A DNA stretch of 64,000 nucleotides from an uncultured Oscillospiraceae bacterium. GTDB lineage: Bacteria > Bacillota > Clostridia > Oscillospirales > Oscillospiraceae. The translations under genes and the position numbers were made by a program. Every line of letters begins with the position of its first letter. Position 1 is the first letter of the stretch. The stretch is from NCBI GenBank assembly GCA_947627285.1, contig CANQVL010000003.1, positions 1-64,000 of the forward strand, given 5' to 3'. The notes beneath the pieces are model-generated. The model was not told the DNA's origin. It searched no databases and saw nothing but the letters and a program-made list of their open reading frames with translations. Shown here piece after piece: positions 44,064-52,959 of this stretch.

Positions 44064-44127
44064 GTAATCAGACCTTGGGAAAATTGGCGGATTGAATGAA
44101 ATTACAACACATCAAAGGAGGAGAGCA

Positions 44128-46398
44128 ATGCGACAAGTCATCAACATAAGCAAGGGCTGGAAGTTCATCAAAAGGAACGCCGGTCTTCCGGTGTCACTCC
44201 CGGCTGACTGGCAGGACGTGGATCTGCCGCACACCTGGAACGCGGTGGACGGTCACGACGGGAACGGAAGCTACGACAGGGGCAGCTACTGGTACGCCAG
44301 GAGCTTCCCCACGCCGAAGCAGCCCTTGAAGGGAGGGCGCGTCTACGTTGAGGTCCTGGCGGCAGGTCAGCAGGCCACGGTTTTCTTCAACGGTCAGGAG
44401 GTGGCGTACCACGAGGGCGGCTACTCCGCTTTCCGCGCCGACGTCACCGACCTGTGCGTCACCGAGGGGGAGAACCTGCTGGTGATAAACTGCTCCAACG
44501 AGTACAAGGACAGCGTTTATCCCCAGTCCGCCGACTTCACCTTCTACGGCGGCCTCTACCGGGGCGTCAACCTCATCTGCGTGCCCGAGACCCACTTCGA
44601 CCTTGACTACCACGGCGGACCCGGCATCATGGTTACGCCCACACTCTGCGAAAAATGCGGCGGCGCGAAATTCAAGATCGAGACATTTGTCACAAACCCC
44701 GACCCCAACTTCACGGTCCTCTACAGCGTCAAAGGCGAGGACGAGCTGGAGGTGGCCTCCGGCTGCAGGCCCGCGGACGACACCGCCATCGAGCTTCTTG
44801 TCCCGGACCCGTTCCTGTGGAGCCCGGACGACCCGTACCTCTACACCGTCACCGCAACGCTCCAGCGCCGCAACGAGGCGTATGACGAGCTCACGGTGAA
44901 TTCCGGCGTCCGCTCCTTCAGCTGTGACCCTGAGCGCGGCTTCATTTTGAACGGCGTGCCCACGCCGCTCCGGGGCGTATCCCGCCACCAGGACAGGCTC
45001 TATAAGGGCAACGCTCTCACAGTCGAGGACCACTGGGAGGACGCCGCCATCATCAAGGAGCTGGGCGCCAACACCATCCGCCTTGCCCACTACCAGCACT
45101 CACAGGATTTCTACAACGCCTGCGACGCGCTGGGCTTTGTGGTCTGGGCGGAGATACCCTTCATCAGCGTATTCAACGCCGACCCCGCCGCCCACGAAAA
45201 CTGCGTCCAACAGCTTACGGAGCTGATAGTCCAGAACTACAACCACCCGTCCATATGCTTCTGGGGCATCTCCAACGAGATCCTCATCGGCGGCATAAGT
45301 GAAAAGCTGGTGGAGAACCATGTGGAGCTCAACGCCCTTGCCCACAAGCTGGACCCCACGCGCCTCACAACCATCGCCCACGTATCCATGACGCCCATTG
45401 ACTCGCCCATGCAGCACATCACCGACGTTGTGAGCTACAACCACTACTTCGGCTGGTACGGCGGGAAGATGGAGGACAACGGACCCTGGCTCGACAACTT
45501 CCACAGGGTCAATCCCAACATCTGCCTTGGGCTCTCCGAGTACGGCTGTGAGGGGATCATCACCTACCACGGCTCGGACCCCAAGTGCAAGGATTACTCC
45601 GAGGAGTACCAGGCGCTCTACCATGAGCACATGGCGAAGGTCCTCAACGACCGGCCCTGGATCTGGTCCAGCCACGTGTGGAACATGTTCGACTTCGGCT
45701 GTGCCGCGCGCAACGAGGGCGGCGTGGCGGGCCGGAACAACAAGGGCCTTGTCACCATGGACAGAAAGACGAGGAAGGACAGCTACTACATCTACAAGGC
45801 CTACTGGAACCCCGAGCCCATGGTCCACATCTGCGGCAAGCGCTACGCTCAGAGGGCAGGGGAGACCACGGCGGTGAAGGTCTACTCCAACCAGCCAAAG
45901 GTAACTCTCTATCTCAACGGCGAGCCGATAGGGGAGCAGGAGGCGGACAAGGTCTTTGAGTTCACCGTCGCGTTGAGGGACGGCTTCAACATCCTGAAGG
46001 CCGTGGCGGGGGACGAGTGCGACACCGCCACGCTGGAGAAGGTGGAGACTGAGCCCGACATCTACACACTCCCGGAGGCAAGGGAGCGGGCCGAGGGCGT
46101 CGCCAACTGGTTCAAGACCGTGGGGAGCATGGACCTTTCCGCCCCCATGGAGTTCCCGGAGGGCAAGTGGTCCGTCCGCGACACTCTGGGGGATATGGCG
46201 TCGTGCCCCGAGGTCTACGCCATTGTCTCCAAGGCAGTGAAGCTCGCCACCAACTTCGACATCAAGCCCGGCGAGGGTATGTGGGACATGATGAAGGCCA
46301 TGTCGCCGGAGAAGATGATGGGCCTTGCCGCCGGGCTCCTGCCCGACGGGTTCCTCCAGTCCCTCAACGCCCAGCTTATCAAAATCGACAAGGCGTGA
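44128..46398 (+). CDS. GH2 beta-galactosidase-like glycoside hydrolase
   Basis: A 756-residue family 2 enzyme with sandwich domain (DVDLPHTWNAVDG, GSYWYARSF, YHEGGYSAFRADVT), Ig-like domain, and a TIM barrel with acid/base Glu in FWGISNEILIGG and nucleophile Glu in LGLSEYGCEG. The beta-sandwich domain IV is replaced by a short DUF4982-like part, then an unusual ~100-residue C-terminal helical tail (MKAMSPEKMMGLAAGLLP). RBS AAGGAGG before ATG 44128. The gene is co-transcribed with a GPH sugar symporter, so it probably hydrolyses an imported beta-galactoside or beta-glucuronide. Confidence 0.9.
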   Translation: MRQVINISKGWKFIKRNAGLPVSLPADWQDVDLPHTWNAVDGHDGNGSYDRGSYWYARSFPTPKQPLKGGRVYVEVLAAGQQATVFFNGQEVAYHEGGYSAFRADVTDLCVTEGENLLVINCSNEYKDSVYPQSADFTFYGGLYRGVNLICVPETHFDLDYHGGPGIMVTPTLCEKCGGAKFKIETFVTNPDPNFTVLYSVKGEDELEVASGCRPADDTAIELLVPDPFLWSPDDPYLYTVTATLQRRNEAYDELTVNSGVRSFSCDPERGFILNGVPTPLRGVSRHQDRLYKGNALTVEDHWEDAAIIKELGANTIRLAHYQHSQDFYNACDALGFVVWAEIPFISVFNADPAAHENCVQQLTELIVQNYNHPSICFWGISNEILIGGISEKLVENHVELNALAHKLDPTRLTTIAHVSMTPIDSPMQHITDVVSYNHYFGWYGGKMEDNGPWLDNFHRVNPNICLGLSEYGCEGIITYHGSDPKCKDYSEEYQALYHEHMAKVLNDRPWIWSSHVWNMFDFGCAARNEGGVAGRNNKGLVTMDRKTRKDSYYIYKAYWNPEPMVHICGKRYAQRAGETTAVKVYSNQPKVTLYLNGEPIGEQEADKVFEFTVALRDGFNILKAVAGDECDTATLEKVETEPDIYTLPEARERAEGVANWFKTVGSMDLSAPMEFPEGKWSVRDTLGDMASCPEVYAIVSKAVKLATNFDIKPGEGMWDMMKAMSPEKMMGLAAGLLPDGFLQSLNAQLIKIDKA

Positions 46399-46462
46399 CA
46401 GCCGCCAAAAACTGAAGGAAGAGCTTTCCTTAAAATGTAATTTTTAAAAAGGAGGAGATCCC

Positions 46463-47875
46463 ATGTCCCGAGCAAACGCAACAGACCAGACCTCCCCGCG
46501 CAAATTCGGCATACGCGACTCCCTGGCCTACGCCGCCGGCGATTTCGGCTGCAATATGTCCTTCGCGTTGAAGGGCACAATGCTCATCTTCTGGACCCAG
46601 TTCATGAAGATGGACTCCGTCATTTATGCCGCCCTTCTGCTGGTATGCCAGATCTGGGATGCCATCAACGACCCCCTTCTCGGCTCCATCATCGACGCTG
46701 ACCGCCACAAATATAGGCGCAACAAGTTCCTTGCCTACATATCCTTCGGCTCCTTTGGCCTCATGTTCGCGGGCGCGCTGTGCTTCATCCCCTGGATACC
46801 CAAGGACCAGGAGATCATCAAGGGAATCGTGTTCATCTGCGGCTACGTCATCTGGGACGCCTTCTACACCATCGCCAACGTCCCCTACGGCTCGCTTCTC
46901 AGCCTCATCTCCGACGACCCCGGTGACAGGGCAAGCCTGTCCGCCTGGCGCAGTGTGGGCTCCATGCTGGGCAATCTGGCTACCATGGCGCTCATACCCA
47001 TCCTCATCTACGACGCGAACAACAACATCATGGGCGAGCGGGTGTTCTTCGTTGCCCTGGTCATGGGCGTTCTGGGCTTCATCGCCTTCCGCTTCATGAT
47101 AGCCAACACCGTCATACGCGTTGAGGACAACGTGAAGGTCTCCGAGGAGCGGCAGAAGTTCAACGTCCTCAAGGCCATGAAAAACTTCCTGAGCAACCGT
47201 CCCGCCGTGGGCGCGACCCTCGCCGCCATGGGTATGTTCCTGGGGATGCAGGGCGCCTCCGCCGCCGTCACCGTGTTGTTCCAGTCCTACTTCCACAACG
47301 CCCGCATCTCCGGCATTGTCTCCATGTTCTCCATGCTGCCCATCATACTCTTTACGCCGCTTGCCAGGAAGATGGTGGGTAAGTACGGCAAGAAGGAGCT
47401 GTCCGTAGTGGGCGCCTTCGTCAGCATCGCCGCCTGTGTGCTGATGCTCATACTTCCCATCACCCCCGACGGCAAGGGCATCGGCATCTACGTGGGCTGT
47501 CAGCTCATAAACGCCCTGGGCATGGGCATCTACTCCACCGTCAGCTGGTCCATGATGGGCGACGCCATCGACTACAACGAGTGGAAGCACGGCACCCGCG
47601 AGGAGGGCACCGTCTACGCCCTCCACTCCTTCTTCCGCAAGCTTGCCCAGGGCCTGGGGCCGTCCCTGATTTTGGTGATCATGGTGGCGCTGGGATACGT
47701 GGAGGAAAACGAGGGCAACCAGATCGCCGAGGTCGCCCGCAATATGCGCTACCTCGTCCCCGGCGCGTACCTCTTCTCCGCCGCCCTTCAGCTTGTTGGC
47801 CTGGGCGTCATCTACAACCTGGACAAAAACACCCTCACAAAGATGGAGTCCGAGCTCAAGGAGCGCAAGGCATAA
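46463..47875 (+). CDS. GPH family sugar:cation symporter (MelB/YicJ-like)
   Basis: A 470-residue MFS-type symporter of the glycoside-pentoside-hexuronide family with 12 membrane helices. Family marks are IWDAINDPLLGSIIDADRHKYRRNKF in loop 2-3 and the matching MMGDAIDYNEWKHGTREEGTVYALHSFFRKLAQ region. RBS AAAGGAGGAG. It lies 64 nt after the GH2 gene. It probably imports the substrate of that enzyme with Na+ or H+. Confidence 0.93.
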   Translation: MSRANATDQTSPRKFGIRDSLAYAAGDFGCNMSFALKGTMLIFWTQFMKMDSVIYAALLLVCQIWDAINDPLLGSIIDADRHKYRRNKFLAYISFGSFGLMFAGALCFIPWIPKDQEIIKGIVFICGYVIWDAFYTIANVPYGSLLSLISDDPGDRASLSAWRSVGSMLGNLATMALIPILIYDANNNIMGERVFFVALVMGVLGFIAFRFMIANTVIRVEDNVKVSEERQKFNVLKAMKNFLSNRPAVGATLAAMGMFLGMQGASAAVTVLFQSYFHNARISGIVSMFSMLPIILFTPLARKMVGKYGKKELSVVGAFVSIAACVLMLILPITPDGKGIGIYVGCQLINALGMGIYSTVSWSMMGDAIDYNEWKHGTREEGTVYALHSFFRKLAQGLGPSLILVIMVALGYVEENEGNQIAEVARNMRYLVPGAYLFSAALQLVGLGVIYNLDKNTLTKMESELKERKA

Positions 47876-47911
47876 ACTTAAACCAGCCATTACTCGGCAA
47901 TTCAGGAAAAA

Positions 47912-47938
47912 GCAGCCGGCAAAAAACCGGCTGCTTTT
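47912..47938 (+). terminator. terminator of the GH2/GPH operon
   Basis: GCAGCCGG and CCGGCTGC with a 7-nt loop, followed by TTTT. Confidence 0.92.
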
Positions 47939-48069
47939 CGTGTAAAATACGCGATTGCGACGGCGAGGGGCAGAAATTTTTCCCGAAAAAAATACGTGAA
48001 ACGGCAAAACGCAAACAAATCTTAACAATTGTGTGTTAGGATAAGACAAAAACGCAAGGGGGGCTTTCT

Positions 48070-48741
48070 GTGTTTCGGATTTTGGTGGTGGAGGACGACG
48101 CGGATCTGAACCGCTCCGTCTGCTCGTTCTTAAACGGCAGCGGGTACAACGCGGCGGGGTGCCTGAACGCCAACGACGCCTATGACGCGCTCTATGAGAA
48201 CACCTTTGACCTCATCGTATCGGACATCATGATGCCGGGCACCGACGGCTTTGAGTTCGCAAAAACGGTGCGGAGCCTGGATCAGGAGATCCCCATCATA
48301 TTTATGACGGCGCGGGACGACATTACCTCAAAGCAGCGGGGCTACCGCGCCGGCATTGACGATTACATGGTAAAGCCCATCGACCTGGACGAGCTCCTGC
48401 TACGCGTCGGCGCTCTCCTGCGGCGGGCGGGGATCTCCGCCTCCCGCAGGCTGGAGATCGGGAAGCTGCGGCTTGACATGGACGGGCGCACGGCAGAGTA
48501 TGACGGGGAGGAGATCCCAATGACGGCGCGGGAGTTCAACATCCTCTTTAAGCTCCTGAGCTGTCCCGGAAAAGCATTCACCCGCACACAGCTCATGGAC
48601 GAGTTCTGGGACGCGGACACGAACACAGCGCCGCGGGCAGTCGACGTGTACATGACAAAGCTCCGCGGGAAGCTTGAGCGCTGCTCGGAAATCGAGCTGA
48701 GGACCGTCCACGGTCTGGGCTACAAGGCGGTGATTTTGTGA
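48070..48741 (+). CDS. OmpR family response regulator
   Basis: A 223-residue receiver plus winged-helix regulator. DDAD acidic pair at residues 9-12, phosphoacceptor Asp in LIVSDIMMPGTDG near 53, Lys in YMVKPID near 102, and the OmpR output TAREFNILFKLLSCPGKAFTRTQLMDEFWD with the C-terminal recognition region ...VDVYMTKLRGKL. Starts at GTG 48070 after GGGGGG. The stop overlaps the kinase start by 4 nt (GTGA). Confidence 0.93.
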   Translation: MFRILVVEDDADLNRSVCSFLNGSGYNAAGCLNANDAYDALYENTFDLIVSDIMMPGTDGFEFAKTVRSLDQEIPIIFMTARDDITSKQRGYRAGIDDYMVKPIDLDELLLRVGALLRRAGISASRRLEIGKLRLDMDGRTAEYDGEEIPMTAREFNILFKLLSCPGKAFTRTQLMDEFWDADTNTAPRAVDVYMTKLRGKLERCSEIELRTVHGLGYKAVIL

Positions 48742-49850
48742 AGGAGTATCCCGGATACCGGCGGCTCTTGTACTCGCTGAGGAGCTATGCCGCGTTTTTT
48801 CTGCTTATGTCCTTCGTTATCACCTGCTGTATGCTTCTTTTCCTGAAAATGCTGGCAAGCTCCATGGAGCTTACGTATACCGAGCGGGAGATCCGCCTTG
48901 CGGCGATCGCCACGTTTGTAAACGTTATCCTCCTGAGCCTTCTCTGCACCGTCATTGACGGCATTCGCCGGAAATTCATGGTGGAGCGCCCGGTGCGGCG
49001 CATCGTGCAAGGGGCCTCAAAGCTCATGCAGGGGGACTTCTCCGCGCGGATCGAACCCTACCACGGGATCGACGAGCGGTCGGGGTTTGACACGATCATC
49101 GACTACTTCAACCTCATGGCGGAGGAGCTCTCCGGCGTTGAGACTCTGCGGACGGACTTTATCGCCAACGTGTCCCACGAGCTGAAAACGCCCTTGGCGG
49201 TAATGCAAAATTACGCCGCTCTGCTCCAAAGCCCTGATCTCACGGAGGAGCGGCGGCGGGAGTACGCCGGGGTCATCGCTGAGCAGTCACGGCGGCTTGC
49301 GGACCTCATCACGAATATTTTGAAGCTGAACCGTTTGGAAAACCAGCAGATATACCCCGCCGCCAGGCGGTATGACCTGGGCGAACAGCTTGCCGGGTGC
49401 CTCCTGGATCTTGAGAGCGTCTGGGAGAGAAAGAGCATTGAGATAAAGACCGACATCGAGGAGGATGTATTTGTCGAATCGGACGGCGAGCTCCTCTCCC
49501 TCATTTGGAGCAACCTCTTTTCCAACGCCCTGAAATTCACGGAATCCCACGGCGCCGTATCCGTAACGCTGAAAGCCGAGGGGGAGTACGCGGTCGTACA
49601 CGTCTCGGATACCGGCTGCGGCATAAGCCCTGAGGTGGGCAAGCACATCTTTGAGAAATTCTACCAGGGCGACCCCTCCCACGCCTCCCAGGGGAACGGC
49701 CTCGGGCTGGCGCTGGTGAAGCGCGTGGCGGATATCGTGGGCGGCAGCATCACCGTTGAGAGCGAGGTGGGGAAGGGGAGCACCTTCACCGTGAAGATCA
49801 GGAGGGCGGCTGATGGAGAGATCAAAAAGCAAAAACCCGCTGAGGAATAA
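48738..49850 (+). CDS. sensor histidine kinase (PhoR/ResE type)
   Basis: A 370-residue kinase with two membrane segments (about 17-37 and 55-75), a very short external loop, a HAMP-like linker, HisKA with phosphoacceptor in NVSHELKTPLAVMQNYA, and HATPase with NALKFT, SDTGCGIS and GNGLGLALVKR. The GTG start overlaps the response regulator stop, so they are coupled. With almost no extracellular part it probably senses the membrane or a partner membrane protein, perhaps the one encoded next. Confidence 0.93.
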   Translation: MKEYPGYRRLLYSLRSYAAFFLLMSFVITCCMLLFLKMLASSMELTYTEREIRLAAIATFVNVILLSLLCTVIDGIRRKFMVERPVRRIVQGASKLMQGDFSARIEPYHGIDERSGFDTIIDYFNLMAEELSGVETLRTDFIANVSHELKTPLAVMQNYAALLQSPDLTEERRREYAGVIAEQSRRLADLITNILKLNRLENQQIYPAARRYDLGEQLAGCLLDLESVWERKSIEIKTDIEEDVFVESDGELLSLIWSNLFSNALKFTESHGAVSVTLKAEGEYAVVHVSDTGCGISPEVGKHIFEKFYQGDPSHASQGNGLGLALVKRVADIVGGSITVESEVGKGSTFTVKIRRAADGEIKKQKPAEE

Positions 49851-50514
49851 GCTCCTTCGTACTAAAGCGGGCGAAAAATACCTTACCGACCCACGCTTCC
49901 GCGCCGAAGTCTCGCTGTATCTGGGACTTTTCGTAAATCTCCTGTACATCGCCGTGAAGCTGGCCTCCGGCATCGTGTACCGGTCCGTCTGGTTCATCGC
50001 TCTGGCGGTATACTACCTCATTCTGGCGGTGATGCGCCTTATGCTGGCGCGCCGCCTGAACGTCCGGGACGAAGTATCTCAGCTGCGCCGTTACCGGCTG
50101 TGCGGGATCATGCTCCTTTTCATGAATCAGGCGCTTGCGGGTATAGTCGTATTGATGGTGCGGCATGACCGGGGCTTTGAATATCCGGGGTATTTGATTT
50201 ACGCCATGGCAACATATTCCTTTTACGCGGTAACGGTGGCGGTGATCAATATCGTCAGGATCCGAAAGCATAAAAGCCCGGTCCTGTCCGCCGCGAAGGC
50301 TGTCGATCTCGTGGCGGCGCTGGTGTCAATACTGTCCCTGACCACGGCAATGCTGACGCGGTTCGGCGGGGAGGACGACGCCGGATTCAACAGGACAATG
50401 ACCGCCTCGGTTGGCGGCGGGGTCTGCACCGCCGTCATCGCCATGGCGATCTACATGATCTGTCGGGCAAATAAAAAACTCAAAAAGCTTGAAATTAACA
50501 ATTCTCAAACATAA
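49813..50514 (+). CDS. uncharacterised multi-pass membrane protein
   Basis: A 233-residue hydrophobic protein with about six membrane helices and basic ends (MERSKSKNPLRNKLLRTKAGEKYL and RANKKLKKLEI). It overlaps the end of the kinase gene by 38 nt in another frame, so it is the third gene of the two-component operon. I do not recognise the family. It may be a sensor accessory or the immediate output of the system; either is inference. Its stop is followed by the hairpin cluster at 50539-50656. Confidence 0.85.
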   Translation: MERSKSKNPLRNKLLRTKAGEKYLTDPRFRAEVSLYLGLFVNLLYIAVKLASGIVYRSVWFIALAVYYLILAVMRLMLARRLNVRDEVSQLRRYRLCGIMLLFMNQALAGIVVLMVRHDRGFEYPGYLIYAMATYSFYAVTVAVINIVRIRKHKSPVLSAAKAVDLVAALVSILSLTTAMLTRFGGEDDAGFNRTMTASVGGGVCTAVIAMAIYMICRANKKLKKLEINNSQT

Positions 50515-50538
50515 CCTGAACGTTTCGCAAACATTCCT

Positions 50539-50656
50539 ATGGTACAATATCCGCAAATCGGATATTGTACCATGATTTGAGCTGTTTTTCTCCCGCCCTT
50601 CGGGCGGAACCGAAAAACATGGCGAATATACCATCCCCGCGCTGCGGGTATGGTAT
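50539..50656. repeat. cluster of three hairpins with a duplicated promoter-like motif
   Basis: A perfect 15-bp stem with 5-nt loop (50539-50573), a compound hairpin GTTTTTC/GAAAAAC around CCGCCC/GGGCGG (50584-50618), and ATACCAT/ATGGTAT around CCCGC/GCGGG (50628-50656) follow one another. TATGGTAnAATATCCGCAAnTCGG occurs at both ends (50538 and 50650). The second copy contains TATAAT and precedes the 50690 gene, so one edge acts as its promoter region. The first hairpin may terminate the two-component operon. Confidence 0.75.
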
Positions 50657-50689
50657 AATATCCGCAATTCGGAAAGGAGCAAAAACGTT

Positions 50690-51073
50690 ATGGAAGAAAA
50701 CAAAGAGACCTTCGCCTACACCTATTCCGCTCAGGAGCAGGAGGAGATCAGAAGGATACGGGACAAATACGCGCCGCCGTCAAAGGAGGAAAGCCCCATG
50801 GACCGGCTCCGCCGCCTGGATAAAAGTGTAACAAAGGGAGCGGGGATCGTATCTATGATCGTGGGGATTGTCAGCGCCCTCATCATGGGTGTCGGTATGT
50901 GCTGCGCGATGCTTCCGGGGTGGGAGAAGCTTTTCGTTCCCGGCATTATCATCGGCGTTGCGGGTATCATCGGCGTGATCGCGGCATACCCGATCTATAC
51001 CCGCATGGTAAAGCGCAAGCGCGCCAGTCTCGCCCCCGAGATCACGCGCCTCAGCGACGAGCTTTTGAAATAA
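50690..51073 (+). CDS. small two-helix membrane protein, function unknown
   Basis: A 127-residue protein with an acidic N-terminus (YSAQEQEEIRRIRDKY, KEESPMDRLRRLDKSV) and two hydrophobic segments, about 52-75 and 82-105. It resembles small proteins common in Firmicutes with no known function. RBS AAAGGAG lies 10 nt before the ATG. It is transcribed alone after the hairpin cluster and ends at a terminator. Confidence 0.8.
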   Translation: MEENKETFAYTYSAQEQEEIRRIRDKYAPPSKEESPMDRLRRLDKSVTKGAGIVSMIVGIVSALIMGVGMCCAMLPGWEKLFVPGIIIGVAGIIGVIAAYPIYTRMVKRKRASLAPEITRLSDELLK

Positions 51074-51079
51074 CCGAAA

Positions 51080-51103
51080 ATGGCGCCCCGACCGAGGCGC
51101 CAT
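51080..51103. terminator. terminator between convergent genes
   Basis: ATGGCGCC and GGCGCCAT pair over an 8-nt loop, followed by CAGTTTTTATATTTT on the plus strand. Confidence 0.85.
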
Positions 51104-51109
51104 CAGTTT

Positions 51110-51922
51110 TTATATTTTCACTTCCGCTCCCTCGCGGGTGACGAAGTCGAAGACGGAGTTGTCATACACCTGGTCGCCCCTGTAAATATCTATGTACCCG
51201 AGCCCGTGCTCCGTGGGGTAGAGGTGAAGGTCATACCTTTCGCCGTTCATAACGGCATAGCCGGTTATCTCCTCGCTCCGGTCCCTCTCAAGGATGATGT
51301 TGAAATTCAGCATATTATAGAGCTCCGGGAGATTTGAGCAGACGAAGGAATAGCGCTCGCCGTTATAAAGCGCCACCTCCGCCACGTCCTTGACCCTCTT
51401 ATAAAAGCCAAAGCCCCTCTCGTCAGCTCCGTCCTCCGAAAAGTCGAGAAAGCCGATCTCGGTTGAAACGCCGTCCCTCAAGGCGAAATATCCGTATTCC
51501 ACCCTCCTGTAGGCCCTTGAGTCCCAGGCAAAAACGAGAATGTCGCCGGGTACGTGGGAGGCGCCGTTGAGCATTTCGTCAACCCCGGAAAGGCCGTAGA
51601 AGCCCTTCAGATCCCAATCTATCCCGATGGGTCCCTCAAAAACGGCGCCGCCGCGCGCCCTCAGGGTTATTCCACGCGGGCGGCTCACAAGAGCGATAAA
51701 GGGATAGCGGGGGATAGTGCCGATATTTCCCCGGTTTCTCCCGACAGTCAGCATTATGCTGTCCCGCCCGCTCCAAACCGCGTGGGCGCAATAATAATCG
51801 ACCCTCCGCTTTAGCGCGCCCGACCGCGGCATCAGCCCGTCCTTCCCCAGCGCCGCCCTCTCACAAACCGCCATATCCGCCGCCGCCACAGCCAAAAACG
51901 AGTTCAAAGCAATACTTTGCAT
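51110..51922 (-). CDS. uncharacterised 270-residue protein
   Basis: The protein has no obvious signal peptide; the N-terminus MQSIALNSFLAVAAADMAVCERAAL is mildly hydrophobic. The rest is acidic, aromatic-rich and beta-like (IALVSRPRGITLRARGGAVFEGPIGIDWDLKGFYGLS and repeated Y-G motifs). I do not recognise the family. I start it at 51922 because GAAAGGA lies about 9 nt upstream; the longer frame lacks one. A promoter is visible at 51955-51984, so it is a single-gene unit between the 127-residue protein and the sirtuin operon. Function unknown. Confidence 0.75.
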   Translation of the reverse strand: MQSIALNSFLAVAAADMAVCERAALGKDGLMPRSGALKRRVDYYCAHAVWSGRDSIMLTVGRNRGNIGTIPRYPFIALVSRPRGITLRARGGAVFEGPIGIDWDLKGFYGLSGVDEMLNGASHVPGDILVFAWDSRAYRRVEYGYFALRDGVSTEIGFLDFSEDGADERGFGFYKRVKDVAEVALYNGERYSFVCSNLPELYNMLNFNIILERDRSEEITGYAVMNGERYDLHLYPTEHGLGYIDIYRGDQVYDNSVFDFVTREGAEVKI

Positions 51923-51954
51923 GATCCATGTCCTTTCGTCAAATTTTAAACCCA

Positions 51955-51984
51955 ACTATACCACACCGCCCGGATGTTTGTAAA
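51955..51984 (-). promoter_or_regulatory. promoter of the 51110-51922 gene
   Basis: On the minus strand TTTACA (51979-51984), 18 nt, TATAGT (51955-51960). Confidence 0.55.
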
Positions 51985-52092
51985 GTTTTTATATTTTTTG
52001 CATAATTTAACGATGTGGGACATCATGACATATTGGATCAATACTGAAAGCCCAGGCAAGCGCCGGTTTTGTGTTCCGATCCGCAAAGGCGG

Positions 52093-52959
52093 TCACAGGT
52101 CCTCCAGAACCTGGAAAATGTCGGCGTCAAGGAGGATGGAGCGGCTGGCGATCTCAGACGGGCAGACGGCTTTTCCGTTATTTACGCAGGAATACACCGC
52201 CCAGGTGTTCTCCGCCGTCATGCGCCAGAAGGGGTATTTGATGATGCCGGGGGTGTTGAAGCCAACGCCCAGCTCCAGATACAGGACCTTGCCGCTTTTA
52301 TGGGCTCGAAGGAAGCTCTCGTACCGCTCCGCCGCCTCGTGCCAGCCCTCGTCCTCGACAAACCGGTCGTCGGAGCGCAGATTCAGCGTCATTGGCCTGC
52401 CGCAGCGGGGACAACGGGGGAGGAGCTCGGCGGGGACCCGCATATCCCTTTGCCGTTCCAGCATTTGGCGAATAACGGGCTCGTTGTCGAATGTCTCCTG
52501 ACGGCAGGGCTTGGAGCACTGAAAGAGCCCGTAGTCGCCTTGGGTGTAAAAAAGCCGCCTTTTGTCAAAGCCCGCCTTTTGAAAGCAGTGGTCAACATTT
52601 GTGGTTATCATAAAATAATCCTTGCCGGAGACGAGCGTAAGAAGCCGGTCATATACCGGATTGGGGGCGTCCGTATACCGGTTGATGAAGATATACCGGC
52701 TCCAATACGCCCAGAATTCCTCCGGCGCGGGGAAGGGATAAAAGCCACCGGAGTACATATCCGAAAAGCCGTATTTTTCGGCAAAGTCGGAAAAATGCTT
52801 CTTAAACCGCTCCCCGGAATACGTAAAACCCGCGGCTGTGGACAGCCCCGCGCCGGCGCCGACGACGACGGCGTCCGCCTTGTCAAGAGCCCTTCGGAGC
52901 CCGGGGATATTATCCCAGTAATTCCCTGTAGATTTTGTGATCGGCATCCTTGAAGACAT
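52093..52959 (-). CDS. class-M sirtuin (SirTM) protein ADP-ribosyltransferase
   Basis: A 288-residue Sir2-fold protein of the macrodomain-linked class. NAD-binding GAGAGLS at 34-40, TTNVDHCF with Asn121 and Asp123, and Gln140 in YTQGDYG where classical sirtuins have catalytic His. Zinc is probably held by Cys148, Cys152 and the CPRC pair (183, 186). SirTMs ADP-ribosylate a lipoyl-carrier protein (GcvH-L) in some Firmicutes. Here no GcvH-L or lipoate ligase gene is near. Start 52959 has GGAGGTGATATTCA upstream and overlaps the macrodomain gene end by 50 nt, so the two are tightly coupled. The target in this organism is unknown. Confidence 0.9.
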   Translation of the reverse strand: MSSRMPITKSTGNYWDNIPGLRRALDKADAVVVGAGAGLSTAAGFTYSGERFKKHFSDFAEKYGFSDMYSGGFYPFPAPEEFWAYWSRYIFINRYTDAPNPVYDRLLTLVSGKDYFMITTNVDHCFQKAGFDKRRLFYTQGDYGLFQCSKPCRQETFDNEPVIRQMLERQRDMRVPAELLPRCPRCGRPMTLNLRSDDRFVEDEGWHEAAERYESFLRAHKSGKVLYLELGVGFNTPGIIKYPFWRMTAENTWAVYSCVNNGKAVCPSEIASRSILLDADIFQVLEDL

